DNA of 64,000 nt from Gammaproteobacteria bacterium HGW-Gammaproteobacteria-1 (GTDB lineage Bacteria > Pseudomonadota > Gammaproteobacteria > Thiohalomonadales > Thiohalomonadaceae), in contig PGZL01000010.1 of assembly GCA_002840095.1 (NCBI GenBank), forward strand, positions 62,001 through 126,000, read 5' to 3'. Below are positions 35,816-45,911 of this stretch, piece after piece. A program made the position numbers and the translations under genes. Position 1 is the stretch's first letter. Each line of letters opens with the position of its first letter. The notes below the pieces were generated by a model. The model did no database searches and had not been told where the DNA came from. It saw nothing but the letters and a program-made list of their open reading frames with translations.

Positions 35816-36289
35816 GTGGGCATATTGTCGTGGTTGAAGGGCGTGACGCAGGGCGGCGGCGAGATAAGCGAGGTCATTGCGCTCCGGCCGGTGGAGTTCG
35901 CCGCCGGTGAGGAAGAGTTCAGCGGCCTGAACATGAAGGAGGCGCTCGACGCGCATATTGCCTGGACACGGCGGCTGGAAGATCAGCTGAAGGGGAGTGA
36001 TGCCGCCCACTACCCGGCGGACGCCGCCGCCGCCGATCACCTGTGCACGCTGGGAAAATGGATTCACGGCGCAGCGCGGCGTGAATTCGGCACCCTGCCG
36101 GAATACGGTGAATTGCACCGGGTACACGCCGAATTCCATGCGGTGGTGGGCGCCGTGCTGAGCGAGGTGCAGCACCGGGAGCAGGTCGACGCCGGACAGG
36201 CGCTCAAGGCCGTGCGCCAGAAATCGGGCGATGTGCAACTGGCCCTGATCCGTCTCTATGCCTCGGTACAGGGCCATGGTACCCACTGA
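35816..36289 (+). CDS. Stand-alone CZB (zinc-binding chemoreceptor) domain protein
   Basis: A 157-residue protein from GTG 35816 after GGGGG. It holds a CZB domain (about residues 40-110): AHIAW gives His47, HLCTLGKW gives Cys77, and HAEFH gives His104 and His108, the usual four Zn ligands. The N-terminus is short and polar with no membrane segment. CZB proteins sense zinc or oxidants such as HOCl. It starts 28 bases before the next gene, a GGDEF-EAL protein, so it may regulate c-di-GMP through that protein. Confidence 0.85.
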   Translation: MGILSWLKGVTQGGGEISEVIALRPVEFAAGEEEFSGLNMKEALDAHIAWTRRLEDQLKGSDAAHYPADAAAADHLCTLGKWIHGAARREFGTLPEYGELHRVHAEFHAVVGAVLSEVQHREQVDAGQALKAVRQKSGDVQLALIRLYASVQGHGTH

Positions 36290-36317
36290 GGCGGCCACCG
36301 CGCCGTAGCGCGCATCC

Positions 36318-39300
36318 ATGCGATTGTTCAGACATTATTTCCTCTTCGCGCTAATCGTTGCCGCGCTGCTCTCCGTGCCCGCGGGCCTGGTGCTGCTGGA
36401 CGCGGCTGGGCGCCTGCGCGAGGTCCAAGCGGCCGGGACGGTGGTGGCGCACCTGCGCCACACTTCGGACCTGCTGCGTGCCCTGCGCGAAGAGCAGGCC
36501 GCCAGCGTGCGCCTGCATGCCGCGGGGCGTGCCGGGCAAACCGAACTGGCGACCCTGCGCGGGCAGACCGATGCGGCGCTGGCGGCCGCGCCGTTGCCGG
36601 GCTCAGGCGCCGTCCGCTCCGTCGCAGACGACGGTGAAATGAACTTGGTGCGCCTGCGGCGCGCGGTCGACGACGGAACGACGGATGGCATTGAGCTGCT
36701 GCTGGGCTACCGCTCACTGGCGGAACGGACACAGGCCGTGCGGGCGCCCGACTTACCGGCATCTCTGGTCGGCCCCGTGGCGGCATGGCTCACCCTGTGG
36801 CGCAGCATGGATTATGTGGCGCAGAAGCGGGATGCCGCCTGGCTGGGTGCCACCGGCCATGGCGCCGCGGGCGGCGCGGTCGTCTTTGAACTGTGCACCC
36901 TGGCGACACGACTGGACGAGCAGGTGCGGCGTCGGGTCGAATGGGGCTTGCCGCCGGCCTTGGCCGCTGCGGTGGCTGCCGCGGCGCAGGGAGTGAGCGA
37001 GCCGGCGCTGCAACGTTGTGCCGGCCCGGCCGCCTCAGCCTTGTCGCGCGGCGACGTGGCGGCGCAGCTGGATGCTTTGGCCGCGGCCGAAAGCCAGGTG
37101 GTGCAGTGGATTGCCGCCGCGGCGCAGCAGCAGTTGCTGGCCGCCTGGGGGCGCGGCTTCGTTACCGTGGTGACCGGCGGCGCCCTGCTGCTGTTGCTGG
37201 CCCTGTACGGTTTTTATCTGTTGCGTGCCTATGGCCGACCGCTGGCCGGACTGGCGCGCACGGTGCGGATCCTGCGCCAGGATCCCGCCGCCGTCGCGCG
37301 CGCCGACGCGGTGGGCGACGGCGAGATGGCGCTGCTGGCCGCCGCCTTCAATGAGCTGGTGGACCTGCGGCAGGAGTACGAGCAGCACCAGCGCCTGTCG
37401 GACAGCGTGTTCGAGCACGCCCTGGACGGCATCCTGGTCACCGACGCCGGCGGCACCATACAGGCGGTGAACGCCGCGCTGGGCGCCATGCTGGGTTACC
37501 CGGGGCGCACGCTGATGTACCGCAACGTGCGCCTGTTCAAGTCGGGCACGCATGACGCCGCCTTTTACCGCGCCATGTGGCAGGCGATCGATGAACAGGG
37601 AGCCTGGTGCGGCGAGATATGGAACCGGCGCAGCGACGGCGCCCTGGTGCTGATGCGCCTGTCCATCGCGGCGGTGCGCGATGGCGCCGGGACGGTGCTG
37701 CGCTACATCGGCATTTACAGCGACGTGACCGAACAGCGGCGCGCCGCGGACGAACTGAGCCGCGTCCATGCCTATCACCGCACGGTCATCGCGGCGCTGG
37801 GCGAGGGCCTGTATTGCGTCGACGGCGACGGTGTCCTGCGCTTTCTCAATCCGGCGGCGGAACGCATGCTGGGCTGGCGCGAGGAGGAGCTGCTCGGCCG
37901 CAACGCCCACGACGCCTTCCACGACCGGCGCAGCGACGGCACTCCCCTGCCGCGGGGCGACTGCATGCTGCTGGGCGTATTCCGCGACGGCATCGTCTAT
38001 CAGGGCGAGGAGGTGTTCACCCGGCGCGACGGCAGCCGTTTCCCGGTGGAATGCCATTCCACGCCGTTGTACGAAAACGACGTCCTCACCGGGGCGGTGG
38101 TGGCCTTCACCGATATCAGCCGGCGCAAGGAGGATGCACAGCGCATCCGTCACCTGGCCTATCACGACGGTCTCACCGGGCTGGCCAACCGCAGCTTCCT
38201 GCTGCAGCACCTGCGCCTGCTCATCGCCCAGGGGCAGCGCCGGCCGCAGCCCCTGGCCGTGCTGTTTCTCGATCTCGATCGCTTCAAGCAGGTCAACGAT
38301 TCGCTGGGACATCACATCGGCGATGCGCTGCTGACGGCGGTGGCGGGGCGCCTGCGCGGGATATTGCGTGACGGCGACCTGCTGGCACGGCAGGGCGGCG
38401 ATGAATTCATCGTGGTGTGCACCGCCGCCGCCGCTGCCGCGGACGACGATGACGGCGCCTGCCGTTCGGCCATGGAAGTGGCGGCCAAGATGCACACGGT
38501 GCTGTCGCAGCCCTTCCTGATCGAGGGACAGGAGCTGTACATCGGCGCCAGCATCGGCATCAGCTGCCTGCCCAAGCATGGCGACGACGCCGACACCCTG
38601 CTGCGCCGCGCCGACCAGGCCATGTACCAGGCCAAGAACGCCGGTCTGGACACCGCCGTCTATACCCGGGGCGACGATCGCTACCTGCAGGACAAGCTCG
38701 TGCTGGAGACGCGCCTGCGCGGCGCGCTGGCGCGCAACGATCTGCTGCTGCTGGTCCAGCCGGTGGTGGACCTGGCCAGCGGTCGCATCGTCGGCGGCGA
38801 GGCGCTGCTGCGCTGGTACGACGGCGGGCGCATCGTGGCGCCGGATGTGTTCGTGCCGGTGGCCGAGGATACCGGACAGATCGTCGGCATCGGCGCCTGG
38901 GTCTATACCGAGGCCTGCCGCATGGCGGCGCGGTGGCGGCGGCAGGAGGCGGGCTTCGTGCTGGCCGTCAATCTGTCGCCGCGACAGATGGTGGACCGCA
39001 GCCTGCTGCGCGGCTTGTGCGATGCCATGGCGACGCACGGCCTGGAGCGCGACTCACTGGAACTGGAGATCACCGAAAGCGTCGCCATGTCGCTGCCGCG
39101 CCGTGCGCGACGCAGCATCTGCTGGCTGCGCCAACACGGTGTGCGCATTTCCATCGACGACTTCGGTACCGGCCATTCCAGCCTGGCGCGGCTGCAGGAA
39201 ATCACCGCCGACCGCCTCAAGATCGATCGCTCCTTCGTCAAGGGGCTTCCCGACACGGCCCACAGCGTCACCATCGTGCGCAACACCATCGCCCTGGCCC

Positions 39301-39476
39301 ACGACCTCGGCATGAGCGTGGTGGCGGAAGGGGTGGAAACCGAGGCGCAGCGCAGGCTGTTGCTGGAGATGGGCTGTGATCATGCGCAGGGCTTTCTGTT
39401 CAGCCGCCCGGTCGACGCGGACGAATTCACCCGCATGCTGGAGGGGGGCGTACTCAAGCCGGCGGCAGAGAGCTGA
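36318..39476 (+). CDS. NIT-like membrane sensor PAS-PAS-GGDEF-EAL protein
   Basis: A 1052-residue membrane protein. A first helix (residues 8-30) is followed by a helical periplasmic domain whose LLRALREEQAASVRLHAAG segment resembles the NIT nitrate/nitrite-sensing family, and a second helix near residue 280-300. After a HAMP-like segment come two PAS domains (about 355-480 and 485-615), GGDEF (QGGDEF; GGDEF at 693-697) and EAL (GEALLRWY; EAL at 828-830), with DDFGTGHSS and VAEGVETEAQ also present. Both output domains look active. It would set local c-di-GMP in response to an external ligand; nitrate or nitrite is a guess. Confidence 0.8.
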   Translation: MRLFRHYFLFALIVAALLSVPAGLVLLDAAGRLREVQAAGTVVAHLRHTSDLLRALREEQAASVRLHAAGRAGQTELATLRGQTDAALAAAPLPGSGAVRSVADDGEMNLVRLRRAVDDGTTDGIELLLGYRSLAERTQAVRAPDLPASLVGPVAAWLTLWRSMDYVAQKRDAAWLGATGHGAAGGAVVFELCTLATRLDEQVRRRVEWGLPPALAAAVAAAAQGVSEPALQRCAGPAASALSRGDVAAQLDALAAAESQVVQWIAAAAQQQLLAAWGRGFVTVVTGGALLLLLALYGFYLLRAYGRPLAGLARTVRILRQDPAAVARADAVGDGEMALLAAAFNELVDLRQEYEQHQRLSDSVFEHALDGILVTDAGGTIQAVNAALGAMLGYPGRTLMYRNVRLFKSGTHDAAFYRAMWQAIDEQGAWCGEIWNRRSDGALVLMRLSIAAVRDGAGTVLRYIGIYSDVTEQRRAADELSRVHAYHRTVIAALGEGLYCVDGDGVLRFLNPAAERMLGWREEELLGRNAHDAFHDRRSDGTPLPRGDCMLLGVFRDGIVYQGEEVFTRRDGSRFPVECHSTPLYENDVLTGAVVAFTDISRRKEDAQRIRHLAYHDGLTGLANRSFLLQHLRLLIAQGQRRPQPLAVLFLDLDRFKQVNDSLGHHIGDALLTAVAGRLRGILRDGDLLARQGGDEFIVVCTAAAAAADDDDGACRSAMEVAAKMHTVLSQPFLIEGQELYIGASIGISCLPKHGDDADTLLRRADQAMYQAKNAGLDTAVYTRGDDRYLQDKLVLETRLRGALARNDLLLLVQPVVDLASGRIVGGEALLRWYDGGRIVAPDVFVPVAEDTGQIVGIGAWVYTEACRMAARWRRQEAGFVLAVNLSPRQMVDRSLLRGLCDAMATHGLERDSLELEITESVAMSLPRRARRSICWLRQHGVRISIDDFGTGHSSLARLQEITADRLKIDRSFVKGLPDTAHSVTIVRNTIALAHDLGMSVVAEGVETEAQRRLLLEMGCDHAQGFLFSRPVDADEFTRMLEGGVLKPAAES

Positions 39477-39537
39477 TTTGCCCATATTGGGCAGGCACCG
39501 GGTAACGGTGCGTACTGAAGCAAAGAGGAGTTTTGCT

Positions 39538-41474
39538 ATGAGACAGTTGATCGCGCATCTGATCCAACAGGCGCTGCATACCTTAGGTATCCGCACCCTG
39601 GACCGCCAGTACCTGTTTTCCTACGCCCTGATATTCATCTCCGCGGCCATCGTCGCCGCTTCGCTGTTCTACGGTTTCGGGACCGACGCCACCAGCATCA
39701 ACGTCGCCGGCGCACAGCGCATGCTGAGCCAGAAGGTGGCCAAGGAGGCGCTGCTCGCCGGGCAGGGGGGCGAAAGCAGGGAAACGGTGTATGCCACCCT
39801 CGCGCAGTTCGAAAGCGTGCATCAAGCCCTGTTGCAGGGTGACGCACAGCGCGATATTGCCGTGGTGACGGACACGGCGGTACGCGCCCAGCTGCAAAAG
39901 GTGGGGCAGGTATGGAAGGAGTACCGGCAGGAGATCGTGGCCTATGTGGAGCAGCCGGCGGCGGAGCGCGTGCACGCCATCCAGCAGCGCTCGCTGGAGG
40001 TGCTGAAGGAAATGAACGCCGGCGTCACGATGATGGAAGCCATCGCCACGCACGCGGTGGAGAAGCAGCGCCAGCTGGCCCTGGTGATGACCGGCGCCAT
40101 CCTGCTGCTGGTGACCTTCGGCCGCATGTTCGGCATGACGGTGCTGATGCAGCAGATAACCCACCTGCGCGAACATCTCGACTCGGTGAAGCAGGGCGAT
40201 TTCTCCCATTCGTTGGAGGTGAAGAACCGCGATAACGAAATCGGCCAGATGTTCGTCGCCTATAACGACATGGTGGCGCACATGGGCCAGATCGTCGGCG
40301 GCGTGACCCAGGGTACGGTGCATGTCAGCGGCACCATCGACGACGTGGCGCAGCGCCTGGAGGAGACCTTGCGCGGCGTGCAGCGCCAACACTCGGAAAT
40401 CGACCAAGTCGCCACCGCCATGAACGAAATGGCCGCCACCGTACAGGAAGTGGCGCGCAACACCTCGCGTACCGCCGAGGCGGCGGGGCAGGCCAAGGAT
40501 GAGGCGGAAGCCGGCCGCCGCGTGGTGGCACAGACCATCGGCAGCATCGACAGCCTGGCGCAGCAGGTGGAACAGGGCGCCGGGGTGATGGCGCAGCTGG
40601 AAGAGGACAGCCGCGAGGTGGGGCAGGTGCTGGAGGTGATCAACGGCATCGCCTGAACGCCGCCATCGAGGCGGCGCGCGCCGGCGAGCAGGGCCGCGGC
40701 TTCGCGGTGGTGGCCGACGAGGTGCGCGTCCTGGCGCAGCGGACGCAGAAATCCACCGAGGAGATCCGCGCCATCATCGAACGGTTGCAGACCCAGTCAC
40801 GCAAGGCCGCGGAGATGATGGGACAGAGCCGCGAACAGGCGCAGGCCACGGTCTCCGCTACCTCCGAGGCGGGCAGTGTGCTGGAGCGCATCGTCCGGTC
40901 GGTGGCCACCATCACCGACATGAGCAGCCAGATCGCCACCGCCGCCGAGGAACAGAGCCAGGTGGCCGGGGAGATGGACCGCTCCATCACCAACATCGCC
41001 GGTGTGGCGGAGGAAACCACCCGCACCGCCGCCGAGACGATGACGGCGACGGAAGAGATCCACGAGCACATGGACCGGCTGCGCGCCCTGGTGGCCCGCT
41101 TCCGCACCAACGTCAAGGGCGTGGAGCTGACCGCCGCCAAAACCGCGCACCTGGCCTGGAAAGGCAAGCTGCGTGCATACCTCGACGGCAAGGGCAGCCT
41201 GACCCGGGAGCAGGCCGTCTCGCACAAGGACTGCATACTCGGCAAGTGGTATTACGGCGAAGGCATGCAGCAATACGGCAGCATGGCGGAGATGCGCCAG
41301 CTGGAGTTGCCGCATGCGGAGCTGCATAGCCTGATCCGCAACATCATCAGCCTGCGCGAGTCCGGCAATGCCGCCGATGCGGAACAGCAGTACCTCAAGA
41401 TCGAGCCGCTGTCGCGCCAGATCGTGCAGATGCTCGGCGCCATCGAGCAGAAGAGCAGCGCCGCTACCGCCTGA
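39538..41474 (+). pseudogene. Frameshifted chemoreceptor (PilJ/NarX-type N-term, MCP, CZB)
   Basis: Two ORFs in different frames (39538-40656 and from about 40650 to 41474) form one chemoreceptor. The first has a membrane helix, a NVAGAQRMLSQKVAKEALL motif as in PilJ/NarX-type sensors, HAMP and half the signalling hairpin, ending VINGIA then TGA. The next frame resumes at [20 protein letters not shown] and ends with a CZB domain ([23 protein letters not shown]). The universal hairpin tip EQTNLLA is missing; the gap corresponds to a 22-bp deletion if the rest is canonical. The gene starts with GAGGAG upstream. It probably cannot signal to CheA. Confidence 0.88.
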
Positions 41475-41553
41475 GCCCCGGCCGCGGCTGTCGGGCGCGG
41501 TGACGCCCGGCAGCCGCTTGTATTTCCCCCGCGCTGTTTGTAGGGTGTGCCGC

Positions 41554-42165
41554 ATGCCTGCGCACACCACCACCACTGTCGATCTGATCCGTCACGGCGA
41601 GCCGGTGGGCGGTCGCCGCTACCGCGGCCAGCTGGACGATCCCCTGAGCGAGAAGGGCTGGCGGCAGATGCGCGAGGCGGTGGGCGATCACAGCCCGTGG
41701 AACGCCATCGTCAGTTCGCCGCTCCAGCGCTGCGCCGCCTTCGCCGAGGAACTGGCCGCGCGTCACGGCCTGCCGCTGCATTTCGACGCGCGCCTGATGG
41801 AAATCGGCTTCGGTGCCTGGGAGGGGCGGACGGCGGAGGAACTGCTGGCGGAAGACCCGCAGCGCCTGGCGGATTTCTGGCGCGACCCCCTGCATCACAC
41901 CCCGCCCGGGGCAGAAACCCTGCCCGCATTCCGGGATCGCGTCACCGCCGGCTGGAACGAACTGCTTGAGCGCCATACCGGACAGCATGTGCTGGTGGTG
42001 GGCCACGCCGGCATGATGCGCATGATCATCCGCGAGGTGCTGGCGATGCCGCTGGACAAGATGTTCCGTCTTCAGGTGGGCAACGCCGCCATCACCCGTA
42101 TCCGCGTCGACGGCTGCGGCGCGGAGGCCCTGCCGCAGCTGGTTTTTCACGACGGCAGGCTTTAG
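41554..42165 (+). CDS. cobC: Alpha-ribazole phosphatase, histidine phosphatase family
   Basis: A 203-residue cytoplasmic enzyme with the phosphoglycerate-mutase-like active site: LIRHGEPVGGRRYRGQLD near residue 11 (catalytic His14), SSPLQRCAAFAEELA near residue 54, EIGFGAWEGRTAEEL near residue 81 and VLVVGHAGMMRMIIR near residue 147. In the cob context it is the phosphatase that removes the phosphate from alpha-ribazole phosphate. The name follows Salmonella usage. It begins 79 bp after the chemoreceptor remnant and is followed by a repeat and cobS. Confidence 0.88.
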   Translation: MPAHTTTTVDLIRHGEPVGGRRYRGQLDDPLSEKGWRQMREAVGDHSPWNAIVSSPLQRCAAFAEELAARHGLPLHFDARLMEIGFGAWEGRTAEELLAEDPQRLADFWRDPLHHTPPGAETLPAFRDRVTAGWNELLERHTGQHVLVVGHAGMMRMIIREVLAMPLDKMFRLQVGNAAITRIRVDGCGAEALPQLVFHDGRL

Positions 42166-42188
42166 GGGGCAATCACCACACTGTTGGA

Positions 42189-42326
42189 CTCTCGCAAAGA
42201 CGCCAAGCGCGCCAAGAATGCCTTTCCGTCGGCCGGGTTGGGCTCCGCCCGACACCGCCTAAAGCGGACAGGCGAAGGCGATTGGCGCCGTGTCTTTCCT
42301 GGCGTTCTTGGCGTCTTGGCGAGAGT
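42189..42326. repeat. GCAAAGACGC-type inverted element (copy 2)
   Basis: CTCTCGCAAAGACGCCAAGC-type units at 42189-42218 face TTCTTGGCGTCTTGGCGAGA-type units at about 42305-42326. The loop is about 85 bp and holds GC-rich short palindromes. It sits between cobC and cobS, 23 bp after the cobC stop. Confidence 0.82.
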
Positions 42327-42381
42327 AAATGAAGTTTTCAGGTTTATAATTCCGCCCCCGAGTCCCAGTTCCTCTGCCCCC

Positions 42382-43110
42382 ATGCAAAGCTTTCTCATCG
42401 CCCTGCAGTTCCTGACCCGCTTTCCGGTGCGCCTGGCGGAGGTGCCGACGCCGGAGGCGCGCGGCCGTTCGCTGCTGGCCTATCCGCTGGTGGGTGCCGT
42501 CATCGGCCTGCTGCTGGCGGGGCTGGATTATGTGCTGGGGACGCCCGATCCCTGGCTGGAGGCGGCGTTGCTGCTCACCGCCTGGGTCATCGTCACCGGC
42601 GCGCTGCACCTGGACGGCCTGGCCGACAGCGCCGACGCCTGGCTCGGGGGGCGCGGTGAGCCCGAACGCACCCTGGAGATCATGAAGGACCCGCGTAGCG
42701 GTCCGGCGGGCGTGGCGGCGGTAGTGATGCTGCTGCTGGTGAAATTCGCCGCCCTCACCGCGCTGCTGCGCGCCGAGCTGTGGCTGGTGCTCTTGATCAC
42801 CCCGATCCTCGGCCGCACCTTGTTGATATGGCTGTTTCTCACCACGCCCTACGTGCGGGAGAACGGGCTCGGCGCCGATCTGGCGCGCCACCTGCCGCGC
42901 GATGCCGGCTGGCTGGTGCTCGTACTCGTGGCGCTGGCCATGCCCCTGCTGTTCGGCTGGTCCGGCCTGCGCCTGCTGCTGATCCTGGCCGTGGTCGCCT
43001 GGTTGCTGCGCCGCCTGATGCTCAAACACATCCACGGCACCACCGGCGACACCGCCGGCGCGCTGCTCGAAGTCATTGAAGTCAGCTGCCTGGTGGCGTT
43101 GGCTTTATAA
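42382..43110 (+). CDS. cobS: Adenosylcobinamide-GDP ribazoletransferase
   Basis: A 242-residue inner-membrane enzyme that joins adenosylcobinamide-GDP and alpha-ribazole in the last assembly step. From ATG 42382 it has about six hydrophobic helices and CobS hallmarks: FLIALQFLTRFPV at the start, GALHLDGLADSADAWLGGRG near residue 73 and EIMKDPRSGPAGVAA near residue 97. Its stop is followed within a few bases by a repeat element. Confidence 0.95.
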   Translation: MQSFLIALQFLTRFPVRLAEVPTPEARGRSLLAYPLVGAVIGLLLAGLDYVLGTPDPWLEAALLLTAWVIVTGALHLDGLADSADAWLGGRGEPERTLEIMKDPRSGPAGVAAVVMLLLVKFAALTALLRAELWLVLLITPILGRTLLIWLFLTTPYVRENGLGADLARHLPRDAGWLVLVLVALAMPLLFGWSGLRLLLILAVVAWLLRRLMLKHIHGTTGDTAGALLEVIEVSCLVALAL

Positions 43111-43112
43111 GG

Positions 43113-43200
43113 CAGATACAAGTTACAAGTTGCAAGTGACAAGTTAAAAGCAACACCATTCATTCTCGTCACTTGTAACTTGCAACTTGCGACTTGGAAC
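43113..43200. repeat. ACAAGTGACAAG-type inverted element (copy 3)
   Basis: ATACAAGTTACAAGTTGCAA-type units at 43115-43143 face CACTTGTAACTTGCAACTTG-type units at about 43171-43200, with a 26-bp A/T-rich loop. The left arm begins 4 bases after the cobS stop and the right arm ends 8 bases before the pepN start. Confidence 0.8.
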
Positions 43201-43207
43201 TTTTTCG

Positions 43208-45826
43208 ATGCCCAACACCATTTACCTGAAAGACTACGCGCCTTATCCCTTCCATATCGAGAGCATCGATTTGCGTTTCGAGCTGGAGGAATTGCGTACC
43301 CGCGTCACGGCGCGCTCGCGGTGGCAGCGCCGGGCCGCCGGGCCCTTGCGTCTGGACGGCCAGGAGTTGCAACTGAATGCGGTGCGGCTGGACGGCAAGC
43401 CCCTCACGGCCGGGGATTACCAGGTGGACGCCGACACGTTGGTGATCGCCCAGGTGCCCGACGCGTTCACCCTGGAGATCGAGACGATCATCAATCCTGC
43501 GGGAAACACGGCGCTGGAAGGCCTGTATGTATCCGGCGGCAACTTCTGCACCCAGTGCGAGGCGGAAGGCTTCCGCAAGATCACCTATTTTCCCGATCGG
43601 CCCGACGTGATGACGGTGTATACCACCACCCTGATCGCCGAGCAGTCGAAGTTCCCGGTGCTGCTGGCCAACGGCAACCTGGTGGCCGAGGGCGAGCGCG
43701 ACGACGGCCGTCACTACGCCACCTGGCATGACCCCTTTCCCAAGCCCTGCTATCTGTTTGCCCTGGTGGCGGGCGATCTCGATTGCGTGACGGACAGCTA
43801 CACCACCCGCAGCGGGCGCACGGTGGCGCTCCGGCTGTACGTGCGCAGCCACGACCTGGACAAGACCAGTCATGCCATGGCCTCGCTCAAGCACGCCATG
43901 GCCTGGGATGAGGAGACTTACGGCCGCGAATACGATCTCGACATCTACATGATCGTTGCCGTGTCCGACTTCAACATGGGGGCGATGGAGAACAAGGGCC
44001 TCAACATCTTCAACTCGCGCTACGTGCTGGCCAGCCAGGACACCGCTACCGATGCGGACTACGTGGCCATCGAAGGCGTCATCGGCCACGAATATTTTCA
44101 CAACTGGTCGGGCAACCGCGTCACCTGCCGCGATTGGTTCCAGTTGTCGCTGAAGGAAGGCTTCACCGTGCTGCGCGACCAGCAGTTCACCGCCGCCATG
44201 ACCGGTAGCGCGGTGCCGCGCATCGACGACGTGCGCCTGCTGCGTTCCCACCAGTTCCAGGAGGATGCCGGTCCGCTGGCCCATCCGGTGCGTCCCGCCA
44301 GCTACCAGGAGATCAACAACTTCTACACCCTCACGGTGTACGAAAAGGGCGCCGAGGTGGTGCGCATGCTGCACACCCTGCTCGGCCCCGAGCTGTTCCG
44401 CCAGGGCACCGATCTGTATTTCTCCCGCCACGACGGCCAGGCGGTCACCACCGACGATTTCGTGCAGGCGATGATGGACGTGTCCGGCCGCGACCTGGCG
44501 CAGTTCAAACGCTGGTACGACCAGGCCGGCACGCCGCGCATCGCCGTCGAGCGGCGCTACGATGCGGCGCAGCAGAGCTATACGCTGACGCTGCGCCAGT
44601 CCTGTCCGCCCTCGCCGGGACAGGAGCACAAGCTGCCGTTTCACATTCCGTTGCGCACCGCCCTGCTCGACGGCAGCGGCGCACCGTTGCCGCTGCGGCT
44701 GGTGGGCGAAACGGCCGCGACCGGGACGGAGCGGGTGCTGGAACTGACGGAGGAGGTGCAGAGCTTTACCTTCAGCGGCGTGGCGGCCGAGCCGGTGCCC
44801 TCGCTGCTGCGCGGCTTTTCCGCCCCGGTGAAACTGGCGCTGGAGCTGGACGACGGCGAGCTGGCCTTTCTCATGGGCCACGACAACGACAGCTTCAACC
44901 GCTGGGAGGCCGGCCAGCAGCTGGCGCTGCGCGTGTTGCTGCGCCTCATCGACGTGCTGCACAGCGACGGCCGCCCGGCACTGGACGGGAATTTCTCCGC
45001 CGCCTTCGCCCGTACCCTGGCCGACGGCACCCTCGACCCGGCGCTCGTCGCCGAGGCGCTGACCCTGCCGGCGGAGGAATACGTGGCGGAGTCCATGACG
45101 GTGGTAGACCCGCAGGCGATCCACGTGGCGCGCCAGTACCTGCGCCGCAATCTCGGCTTCACCCATCGCGAAGCCCTGCTCGACACCTGGCAGCGGCTGA
45201 CCGACGAGGGACCCTACCACATCGATGCCGCCGCCATGGGCCGGCGCCGCCTGCGCAACCTGTGCCTGGGCTATCTGGTGGAGATGGGCAACGATGAAGT
45301 GCGCAGTCTGGCCATGAGCCAGCTGCGCGCCGGCGCCAACATGACCGACGTGATGGCGGCACTGACCGCCCTGGTGCACAGCGGCGCGCCGGAACGCAGC
45401 GAGGCGCTGGCGGCCTTTTATGCGCGCTGGCGCGACGACGCCCTGGTGCTGGACAAGTGGTTCGCCATCCAGGCCACGGCGCCGGTGCCGGGCACCCTGG
45501 ATCAAGTGAAGCGCCTGGCGGCCTCGCCCGACTTCAACCTGAAGAATCCCAACCGCGTGCGCAGCCTTGTCGGTGCCTTCTGCGCGCGCAACCCGGTGCG
45601 CTTCCACGAGGCGGACGGTTCCGGCTATGCCTTCCTCGCCGACTACGTCTGCGAACTGAACGCGCTCAATCCGCAGATCGCCTCCCGCCTGCTGACGCCG
45701 TTGACGCAGTGGCGGCGTTACGATACCGCGCGGCAGGCACTGATGCGCGCCCAGCTCGAACGCATCGGCGCGCTGCCGGCGCTGTCACGGGATTTGGCCG
45801 AGGTGGTGGGGAAAAGCCTGAAATAA
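43208..45826 (+). CDS. pepN: Aminopeptidase N (M1 family)
   Basis: An 872-residue cytoplasmic zinc peptidase that removes N-terminal residues from peptides. GAMEN (258-262), HEYFH (294-298) and the third zinc ligand Glu317 are all present with the family spacing. The length is normal for PepN. ATG 43208 has no strong ribosome-binding site and lies just after a repeat element. The gene ends at a convergent terminator shared with a minus-strand GGDEF gene. Confidence 0.97.
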   Translation: MPNTIYLKDYAPYPFHIESIDLRFELEELRTRVTARSRWQRRAAGPLRLDGQELQLNAVRLDGKPLTAGDYQVDADTLVIAQVPDAFTLEIETIINPAGNTALEGLYVSGGNFCTQCEAEGFRKITYFPDRPDVMTVYTTTLIAEQSKFPVLLANGNLVAEGERDDGRHYATWHDPFPKPCYLFALVAGDLDCVTDSYTTRSGRTVALRLYVRSHDLDKTSHAMASLKHAMAWDEETYGREYDLDIYMIVAVSDFNMGAMENKGLNIFNSRYVLASQDTATDADYVAIEGVIGHEYFHNWSGNRVTCRDWFQLSLKEGFTVLRDQQFTAAMTGSAVPRIDDVRLLRSHQFQEDAGPLAHPVRPASYQEINNFYTLTVYEKGAEVVRMLHTLLGPELFRQGTDLYFSRHDGQAVTTDDFVQAMMDVSGRDLAQFKRWYDQAGTPRIAVERRYDAAQQSYTLTLRQSCPPSPGQEHKLPFHIPLRTALLDGSGAPLPLRLVGETAATGTERVLELTEEVQSFTFSGVAAEPVPSLLRGFSAPVKLALELDDGELAFLMGHDNDSFNRWEAGQQLALRVLLRLIDVLHSDGRPALDGNFSAAFARTLADGTLDPALVAEALTLPAEEYVAESMTVVDPQAIHVARQYLRRNLGFTHREALLDTWQRLTDEGPYHIDAAAMGRRRLRNLCLGYLVEMGNDEVRSLAMSQLRAGANMTDVMAALTALVHSGAPERSEALAAFYARWRDDALVLDKWFAIQATAPVPGTLDQVKRLAASPDFNLKNPNRVRSLVGAFCARNPVRFHEADGSGYAFLADYVCELNALNPQIASRLLTPLTQWRRYDTARQALMRAQLERIGALPALSRDLAEVVGKSLK

Positions 45827-45828
45827 CA

Positions 45829-45911
45829 GTTTCGAGTTTCGGGTTTGAAGTTTCGAAAAAAACCGGCGCCCGCAAGGGCGCCGGTTTTTTTATGACTCGA
45901 AACTCGAAACT
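45829..45911. repeat. GAAACTC-type repeat with a terminator in its loop
   Basis: AGTTTCGAGTTTCGGG-type units at 45829-45855 face ACTCGAAACTCGAAACTA at about 45895-45912. The loop holds a strong two-way terminator, stem ACCGGCGCCC / GGGCGCCGGT at about 45862-45871 and 45876-45885 with A and T runs outside. It begins just after the pepN stop and ends in the TAG stop of the opposing gene, matching the arrangement at nadC. Confidence 0.88.
45856..45891. terminator. Bidirectional Rho-independent terminator
   Basis: A perfect 10-bp GC stem with a GCAA loop, flanked by AAAAAAA on the left and TTTTTTT on the right, between convergent pepN and the CZB-PAS-GGDEF gene. It should stop transcription from both sides. 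Confidence 0.93.

Noticed and set aside
37035-39038. A 667-codon minus-strand frame
   Set aside because: Antisense to the NIT-PAS-PAS-GGDEF-EAL gene; no recognisable domain.
43169-45607. An 812-codon minus-strand frame
   Set aside because: Antisense to pepN, which has all M1 motifs; composition is that of a shadow frame.
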